This document shows, in pieces, positions 57,917-64,000 of a DNA stretch of 64,000 nt. The notes beneath the pieces are model-generated. The model was not told the DNA's origin and did not search any database. It worked only from the letters and a program-made list of their open reading frames with translations. Each line of letters opens with the position of its first letter. The stretch's first letter is position 1. The stretch is from Brachionus plicatilis (taxonomy: Eukaryota; Rotifera; Eurotatoria; Ploima; Brachionidae), in assembly GCA_010279815.1 (NCBI GenBank), contig QEOQ01000274.1:1102981-1166980 (forward strand), read 5' to 3'. The translations under genes and the position numbers were made by a program.

Positions 57917-58959
57917 AGACCGGTCTTTGGACTGCCCGTCTAAAAAAAGACCGGTCTTCCGTCCGTTCGTCTGATGAGGACCGGTCTGAATTGTAGCAGT
58001 CTAGCAAATAGACCGGTCTTGACCGGTCTTTTAAGAGAAAATTATTTTTTTAATCTGGTAGAATTTAAATAAAATATATGTTTTATTAAATATTTTTGTA
58101 AATAACGTATATCATAATATCATAATATTTGCTAAGACTACATAATTTAGGATAATGTGATAAACCAGTAAAATTTTTTTTTTTCTTTTAATATATTTAT
58201 TCAAAAAAATTAATTAGTTTTCTTCACTAAGCAATGATTCATTTTCATATAGGAATATTGCAAATTCGACTCTTTCAGGTGAAATTTTTTTCCTACGATC
58301 CCACACTTGATAGCCAGTTAATTAAAAAAGACGTTCAGACGGTGAACTAGAGGCCGTAGCTCCTCCATAAACAAAAAAAAATTCATATAACGTCGCACTA
58401 TTTTTTTTCCAAAACTCGAAACAATCCATAGAGTTCTTATGAAGAGTTTTAATTTATGTTTTGGTAAACAATAAAATTGTTTTTTAAAACTGTTTGTATT
58501 TTAATTTTGCAAAATTTTTGAATTTAGAAAATCGTTAATTAAAAAATTTCCATTGAGAGTGGATTCGTCATTATTATTTTCCTCAGATCATTATTTCCTA
58601 GTCGAAAACTTACACTCCCATCTGTTAAGTTTTTTTTATTTTGTTTACTATTTTAAAAACTTATTTGCTTTGACTGAATCTTTTCAGTTAAAAAAAATTA
58701 AATTTATATAATTATTTATAAAATGTTTTATAATAAAATAACTAATAATAGTTCTCAAATTAGAATAAAATATTTGTGGTCAGACCGGTCTGAGACCAGT
58801 CCAAGACGGACGGTCTGGACTGTTTAAATATACCATCCGTGAGACCGTCCTTCTATGGGCGGACCGTCTTAAAAACCGTCTGTCTTTGGACCGTCCGTAT
58901 AGAAGGCCGTCCGTCTAGCGAAAAAAGACCGGTCCTTCAGACGGACGACCGATCACCTA
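57917..58959 (-). mobile_element. hAT element remnant with GACCGGTC-rich ends
   Basis: Two GC-rich blocks, 57917-58032 and 58781-58950, packed with GACCGGTC and GGACCGTC/GACGGACGG motifs in both directions, flank an AT-rich centre with a hAT transposase C-terminal relic. The right end reads, on the minus strand, TAGGTGATCGGTCGTCCGTC, as expected for a hAT terminus. The left terminus and an 8-bp duplication could not be placed. Confidence 0.7.
58214..58365 (-). pseudogene. hAT transposase dimerisation-domain relic
   Basis: Minus strand reads ATASSSPSERLF, a stop, then RRKKISPERVEFAIFLYENE and ends SLLSEEN. This is the hAT C-terminal (hATC) pattern 'A.SAPSER.FS...RN.LSPE.VE...FL..N'. The catalytic domain is not recognisable in the element. 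Confidence 0.75.
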
Positions 58960-58974
58960 CACTAAATTTTAGCA

Positions 58975-59087
58975 TAAATTTCTTCTTCAGTATTCAAAAT
59001 TTTAAAGCCTGGACTTGGACTTTTTTTTGAAAAAAAAAAATCCGGACTTGGACTTTACTTGAGACTTGTGGCTTTTAAACAACTCTG
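58975..59087. repeat. Dispersed repeat end ('acttggactt' block)
   Basis: 'cctggacttggacttttttt' and 'cggacttggactttacttga' followed by 'gacttgtggcttttaaacaa' match 32985-33045. Confidence 0.5.
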
Positions 59088-59139
59088 ATTATAAGTATTA
59101 AAATTAATTTTCACAGACTTCCGCAGTGGGTGAAACAAA

Positions 59140-59430
59140 AGTTGGTTCACTTTTGTTTTCAAATTTCACAATGCCACTTATTTTGTTAGCAACAAAAAAA
59201 ATTCTCAAGTGTGAATAGGCAATTAGACAAAAACCTTCTAGGCCCAATCTGTTCGGGTATGATTATTAATTGTTTATAAAACTATTAGTTCACAAATTAA
59301 CTCGACCTACAAAATATAGACGAAGCGTTGTTCCATTTAAATTTTTTTCCCATCTTCAAAATCTACTCTGAACTTGGCCCAAAGGCACCAAACATGATGT
59401 CGTGTCAAAGACTTTTTTAACTAAAATGCT
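59140..59430. other. Intergenic stretch downstream of FAM151
   Basis: No gene seen. An AATAAA on the minus strand at 59444-59439 is a suitable poly(A) signal for FAM151. Confidence 0.4.
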
Positions 59431-59475
59431 CATCTTAATTTATTAAAAAAAAAAAAAGAAAAATAAATATAAAAC

Positions 59476-60362
59476 TTATTGCACTTGGAAGCCATTTTTT
59501 TCGTCCAAAACATAACCCCGGATCAAATGGTCACTTGACTTTTGCAAAATAGTCCTGTACTCATTTTTGTTCATACTCAGGTAGCTGATCAGCTGGACAG
59601 GCAGGTCGTAGAACATAAATTTCTCATCAAAAAAGTGTCTAAACAGCAGCAGTGTCTCGCACGAGGCCAATTTGTCAGAGTCATGAGACCAGATTGTGAA
59701 CGAACAATTAGTCAGCTCGTGCAAACGCACCAGTTTATCAATGGATCTTACAGACCATGCCAGTCTGACAGCAAAGTGCACATTGCTCAGCCTGAACCTC
59801 TCACAAATGTCAGCAGCTTGCTGCACGTTTTGCCATGTGTAGGCTGCGTGGGAAGACGGCCTGGTGGTCCAGCCCAGCGACAGCACTCCCCTCGGGTACT
59901 CGGCAGTGCATGTGCGCACAAACATGTCCGCGTCTATTTTCACTTGGGGCGAATCGCTGCCCTGAAAAATGTCTGCGTTCAGAATCACTGGCAAAGCTAG
60001 GTCCATTGTGTTCAAGTAGGCCAGACATGGCCTGACCGAGTCTTGGCTCTTGAAATCAAGCTTGAGGCCTTTGGCACAAGTGCGTGCCTCTTGGACAAAC
60101 TCGCGAAAGGTCAAGTCGCTGTGGTCGAGCGGCGGATGAGCCATTATCGGCTCGTCGTGCTTCTCGGCATCAAAGACTATGTCAGCCTCAATAAAATGGC
60201 ACTCACCTAACATAAATTTTTTTTTTATTTATTTAAAAAAAGAGTTTAAATTCAACGCATCATAAAGCTACTTTTTAATGAGTCGAGTAGTTTGGCTCTA
60301 TTGTTTACGGCGTGGGACCATGTTATCAATGAAGCGTCCTCGACTTGGAAGAAATCAAGCAT
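59476..60362 (-). CDS. FAM151B: FAM151B/menorin-like protein
   Basis: Two exons, 60362-60272 and 60206-59476, joined A|GT across a 65-bp intron (GTAGCT..TTAG), give 273 aa, close to human FAM151B. Conserved blocks: LITWSHAVN (12-20), IEADIVF (36-42), PIMAHPP (50-56), KGLKLDFK (76-83), VILNADIF, VLSLGWTT, a SFTIWSHDSDK strand and FYDL. The His, Glu/Asp pairs (H17, E37, D39, H54) sit where GDPD/PLC-like TIM-barrel enzymes place theirs. Worm menorin (MNR-1) is a secreted/membrane dendrite-patterning ligand; no signal peptide is seen here, fitting the cytosolic B-type. Biochemical function is not settled. ATG 60362 is the first after an in-frame TAA. The second exon is unusually GC-rich for this window. 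Confidence 0.93.
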
Positions 60363-60364
60363 TG

Positions 60365-60855
60365 TTCTAGTGAGTTTTTTGAACGCGTTTGCTATTTCAC
60401 TTGGGTATAAAATTCCGATGATTTAATTTAAATTTTACGAGAATTATAATTTCAAATTATGCCTTTAGCTGCACACAACGAGCATTTCAACTAATTAACA
60501 AAACAAAGCCAAATCTAAATCAATAAGAATTCTTGGAATTAATTCTCACGTGACTTGCCTTTGATCGCCACAAAAAAAATTAATTTATTCAAGAAATAGA
60601 AGAGAGAGAGAGAGAGAGAAAAAAAACGTGATATACTTTTAATCGAAATTATGAAAAAAAGGTTAAAGCATTTTTTTTTATTAAAATTCAACTTTTTGTT
60701 TCCATCCAACTCCTTGTTTTCAGCAAGAGAATTGGAATTTTTTCTCTCTCTCTAAGGTATCACGTTTCAAGCATAATAATCCATTTATATTTTTTGTTAC
60801 TGTTGCTCTTGTTGTTGTTTCCCTCTATTTAATATCAATAAAACAATTTATTAAA
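60365..60855. other. Divergent intergenic region between FAM151 and the next gene
   Basis: Only about 1.1 kb separates FAM151 (minus) from the exon at 61459 (plus), so this may serve both promoters. It holds a (GA)n run at 60600-60622 and a TCTC run at 60740-60755. No TATA box can be singled out in such AT-rich DNA. Confidence 0.45.
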
Positions 60856-60894
60856 TTGCTTATTTTTTCTATCTGCCTGCTGGCATTGTATCTT

Positions 60895-61098
60895 AGTCAG
60901 GCGGCCATTATTCAACGCGCTGGATCACACATGAGTTTTTTGCGTCAGCAACCAGGGTTTGGACCGTTGTTCATCTGGAAAAAAGAACATTCTAAAGTAT
61001 TAGAAATAGGCTGGCTTGGAGATAGAAACATTTGCCTCAATCTAAGGCTAGCCGAGTTGAATAAGATGTGTTGAATATTTAATGGAAAGACAGCACGT
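60895..61098 (+). other. GC-richer block, possible 5' non-coding exon
   Basis: Bounded by an acceptor-like TTGTATCTTAG (ending about 60895) and a donor-like CAC|GTGAGA (about 61098). Base composition is more balanced than the flanks. One frame (60856-61074) is open and starts hydrophobic, but it opens at TTG and resembles no protein I know; a second frame is also open for 30 codons. A 5' UTR exon of the gene at 61459 is the most economical reading. Confidence 0.3.
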
Positions 61099-61458
61099 GA
61101 GATAAATAAAGATATTGTTGAAAAATTTTGTTTAAAATTATAATAAATTATTTTGAAAGGCTGCTTTGTTTGAGTTGTTTTTGAGTTTGTTAAATTGGCC
61201 CAGAAAAAAAATCAAAATAAAAAATAGCAAAAAATTATATCAAAATTAGATTTTGACACCAACCACAAGAATTATGATCGAGGTGGAGGAAAAAAGCAAC
61301 ACAAAGAAAAAGCAAATATTTGATTTTTTTTCTCTTTTTTTTTTTTATTTGAACAAGTTATCGAGAAATGTTTTACTTTTTTTAAACAATTTTTAGATAT
61401 TTAAATAGATTTTTAAATGCTAAATTAAAATTTAAATAAACAGCCGAACGGAAGGAAG

Positions 61459-61605
61459 ATGTACGCAGAAGAAGCGCTTAATGGTAGTCAGTACCATATG
61501 ATGAGTAGCGCAGGCAGCAATTTGCTTGATCTAAATGACAGCTCCAATAGCCAAGGAAATTCGGACCCCATGTTCCGAAACAGCATGAAAAAAAAGCCCA
61601 TTAGG
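61459..61605 (+). CDS. First coding exon of an unidentified gene (partial)
   Basis: ATG in good context (GGAAGGAAGATG), 49 codons, then a perfect donor AGG|GTAAGT in phase 0. The sequence starts MYAEEALNGSQYHMMSSAGS, continues LLDLNDSSNSQGNSD and ends MKKKPIR: polar, Ser/Asn-rich, no signal peptide or domain. The acceptor-like AAATAAACAG at 61443 just upstream suggests that the 5' UTR is spliced. The following exons lie beyond the window, so the product cannot be named. Confidence 0.7.
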
Positions 61606-63040
61606 GTAAGTTTTTTTTTGTTTTTTTTTCTACCGGGGGTGGTAGAATGGTGGCGGTGTTGGGCCAGTATCAATGGTATTAATTATGTCTGAAAAGAATT
61701 CAGGGAATAATTTAATTTTTATTATGTAAAGCATTTTAAGATTGATTTTTCTTTTCACTTAATTGCTAGAATTTCAAGTTAAATAATTAATATATACTCT
61801 AATAAAAAGAAAATAATTTAGCTGATATTTAGATCAATGTATTTTGAAATTTTAATTAAAAATTTTAATTGCGCTTCTTTATTTATTTTATGATGGTATT
61901 CACCAACTAAAAAAATTGATTAAATTTTTTTGATTATTTGCTGAAATCATGCGGAAATTTGGCAGCAAGGTATTGTCACTATTTAATAATTTTAAATTGA
62001 ATACATTTTCAAAAAGACTCGTGTTCATTTGAACAAAGATCACGTTAAAGAATTAAATTAAGTGCTTCATCTAAGCCATTCTAAAAAACATTAAGAAAAA
62101 ACAATTAAAAATTAATCTTTACCAAATTGACTCATTAATTCTTCTCTCTATTTGCTGAATAAATATTTATTTAAAGTGTTTATTTGATTTAGTATTTTGT
62201 GTGATCGATTGACTTTGAGTGGAAATCAAACTTCTTTGTAGAAAAATAAAGCAAAGGTTTTAAAGTGATTTTAAATCCAATTTTTAAGATGATTTTATTT
62301 CTGAGCCTTTCACATAAAAAAAATTTTGTTAAAATTTATTTTCAAAATATACTTAGATATTAAGATGAATTTTAAATATTATAGTGGAGCACATGGGACA
62401 TAATATGGCAAAAAAATCCCGAGAGGTAAAAGATTGAATCATCAAAATTAAAGCATGAAAAAAACGTGTTAAAAATAAATTAGTTTTAAATAAGTTAATT
62501 TTAATTACAAATTTTATAAATTATACACAAAGTGTCATCTTTAAATTTGTCATTCTAAAAAAATTTGGTTAAAATTAATTAATTTCACAATAAATAATTT
62601 TAAAAAAAAGTATTCTCTATTTTTTTGGAAAAATGGAGTCTTTTGCATTTTTGTCTATAAATTAGAATTAAAAAGAAAACCTTTATTTAAAAGAAAAAAA
62701 GTTGTCAAATATTTCGAGATTAAATACAAAATATTTTTTAAAAAATATATAAATCCAACATTCTTGGGTAAATTATTTAGGACTCTGTTTTTAATGGACG
62801 TTAACACTTGCATATCATGAATTAAATAAAAATTATCATAAGTTTATTAAATCATAATATAATAAAAAAATTGCATACTTTTTTTAATACATAGAACACA
62901 AATAAAATATTTTATTTTACAAATTTATATGAAATAGGCCAAATATTAAAAAATTGTACCAAAAAAAAATAGAAAATTTCCCAAAATAATTTTTTTATGA
63001 AATTTGGATTCACTTTGAAATTTGTAAATAAAAGGACCAC
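61606..63040. other. First intron of the gene at 61459
   Basis: AT-rich with no recognised feature until the transposon-derived sequences at the right edge. Confidence 0.45.
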
Positions 63041-63044
63041 TATG

Positions 63045-63243
63045 AATTTCTCTTTTGTTTTTTTAAATCTTCAATGTTTTCAAACTCTGAGTAAAACTCG
63101 TATTTTACTGCTGACCCTTTTGGCTCTGCATTAGGTTTTGTTTTAACCATTGGTTCATCAAGTTCTTCGGTGTCAATCAGGATCTCTTCAATGGATTACC
63201 CAAGAAACTTTCGAATGAGTTACTTTTTTCGTTTGACATTTTT
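63045..63243 (-). pseudogene. Small coding-like transposon relic
   Basis: Minus strand begins MSNEKSNSFESFLGN, shifts frame, then reads EILIDTEELDEPMVKTKPNA and KYEFYSEFENIEDLKKQKRN before a stop. Composition is clearly coding-like and acidic. It resembles the short acidic N-terminal parts seen in the small elements at 35220 and 36976, but no family is recognised. Confidence 0.4.
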
Positions 63244-63264
63244 AGCTAATTATTTTATTTTTTT

Positions 63265-64000
63265 ATTTATTTGTTTTCTGTACCGAGCTAAAGCTCCTTC
63301 AGAATAAGTTAAAAAGTAAAATAAAAAAAAATAAAAATTAAATTAAAGTTAATAAAATGAGATAAAAAAAAATCAAAATAAAGTAAATAAGCTAAAAAAA
63401 ATGAAAGTTGAAAAGACATAAAGTGGAATAGATTGTTACATGTGGCACATGTTTAAATAGTTCAAGTTTCAGGAAAAAAAGAAGAAATAGTAAGGTAGCA
63501 ATTACACAATGGAGTTGGGTATTCAATATATCTTGATTCGAAGCCTTCTTTGTATTCCTTCACCAGTCTTACAACCAGTGGAATAGTCCTGTCCCAACAT
63601 ATCTCTCACTCAATTAAAAAAGCCGATTCGAGACTGTTAGTAATTTTAGTTTATTAAAAGCCTCATGATGCACGATGTTGGAGGGAGTATCATATTTTAA
63701 CTTAAGAATAGATCTGACTGCTGTATTCTGAATTGCTTGTAGTTTTTTGATATTATTTTCTGAAAATGAATTTAAGCAAGAAAACGAATAGTCTAAAATT
63801 GATCCGACTAAAGATTTATATAAATTTCCTAGTGTGTTTTGATTGAGACCCGATTTTTTGTTTGACAATATCTTAATAATATTTAGTCTTTTATTGCAGC
63901 GTTCTTTAATTTCGTCTACTAGTATATTAAAGTTTAACTTAGAATCAAATTTAATACCAAGAAACTTGATTTCTTTTTGGCTCACTATTCTGTTTCCATA
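63265..64000 (-). mobile_element. LINE copy, 3' part, running off the window
   Basis: Minus-strand copy of the family at 1588-2445. It includes the tail signature (63275-63305), 3' UTR and the end of ORF2, and continues past position 64000. Compared with the left copy it has a 10-bp deletion near 63588. Confidence 0.88.
63614..63985 (-). pseudogene. LINE ORF2 C-terminal fragment (right-edge copy)
   Basis: Carries FLGIKFDSKLNF, RLNIIKILSNKKSG, SLVGSILDYS and AVRSILKLKYDTPSNIVHHE, almost identical to the left-edge copy. It ends at a TAA (63616-63614) where the left copy has GAA, so both copies have different nonsense changes. The upstream part is outside the window. Confidence 0.85.

Noticed and set aside
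57822..59030. ORFs 57822-58007 (-) and 58839-59030 (+) rich in Arg/Thr/Ser
   Set aside because: They are translations of the GACCGGTC/GGACCGTC arrays of the hAT ends, not genes.
59542..60035. ORFs on both strands over FAM151 exon 2 (59542-60000 +, 59810-60028 -, 59835-60035 +)
   Set aside because: The exon is GC-rich, so several frames stay open; only the FAM151 frame shows conserved blocks.
1..64000. CRISPR arrays, bacterial operons, riboswitches, origins
   Set aside because: No regularly spaced short repeats and no Shine-Dalgarno/operon structure; the presence of spliced genes shows eukaryotic DNA.

Overview
The window is eukaryotic and very AT-rich: introns and intergenic DNA are mostly A/T with long homopolymer runs, and coding exons stand out as short islands of higher GC. 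The genes are split by spliceosomal introns with GT..AG ends. Gene content (a RIM active-zone protein, alkylglycerol monooxygenase, a FAM151/menorin protein, a family-7 galactosyltransferase) indicates an invertebrate animal with a nervous system. The extreme AT bias, compact short-intron genes and dense small transposons would suit something like a monogonont rotifer, but that is a guess; no single sequence here fixes the taxon.

Genes. (1) 6480-7595 (+): two-exon beta-1,4-galactosyltransferase-type enzyme. (2) 44973-14289 (-): a complete RIM gene, ten coding exons over about 30.7 kb, 1419 codons, all splice phases consistent, with Rab-binding helix, split zinc finger, PDZ, C2A and C2B in order. 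(3) 52755-51281 (-): four-exon alkylglycerol monooxygenase (AGMO), 436 aa. (4) 60362-59476 (-): two-exon FAM151B/menorin-like protein, 273 aa. (5) 61459-61605 (+): first coding exon of an unidentified gene that leaves the window. A possible upstream non-coding exon lies at about 60895-61098.

Mobile DNA fills the rest. Non-LTR retrotransposons: 5'-truncated copies at both ends of the window (1588-2440 + and 63265-64000 -) that are near-identical, a third fragment at 33440-33610, and a nearly full-length decayed element (27803-32640 +) inside RIM intron 3. DNA transposons: an internally deleted mariner with clean ends (8779-9498), a decayed Tc1-like transposase (56843-57548), a hAT remnant with GACCGGTC-rich ends (about 57917-58959), a hAT-type foldback (3010-4165), and a MULE-like tail merged with a reverse transcriptase in a GC-rich island (about 12310-13741). 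Several small inverted-repeat elements carry only a small accessory ORF and no transposase: 11395-12189 (lone C2H2 finger), 29541-30375 (AT-hook protein, 8-bp target duplication, perfect 67-bp inverted repeats), 35220-35931 (9-bp target duplication) and 36976-37582. There is also a tRNA-derived SINE (5105-5550 -), palindromic MITEs in RIM introns (20540-20856, 22763-23096, 42350-42665), and a relic of an AIG1/GIMAP-type GTPase (4752-4960).

The host genes share no pathway. RIM scaffolds presynaptic vesicle priming, AGMO cleaves ether lipids in the ER membrane, the galactosyltransferase acts in the Golgi, and FAM151 proteins are GDPD-fold proteins of uncertain function. The layout is a gene-poor, transposon-rich chromosomal segment whose size is driven by insertions into RIM introns.
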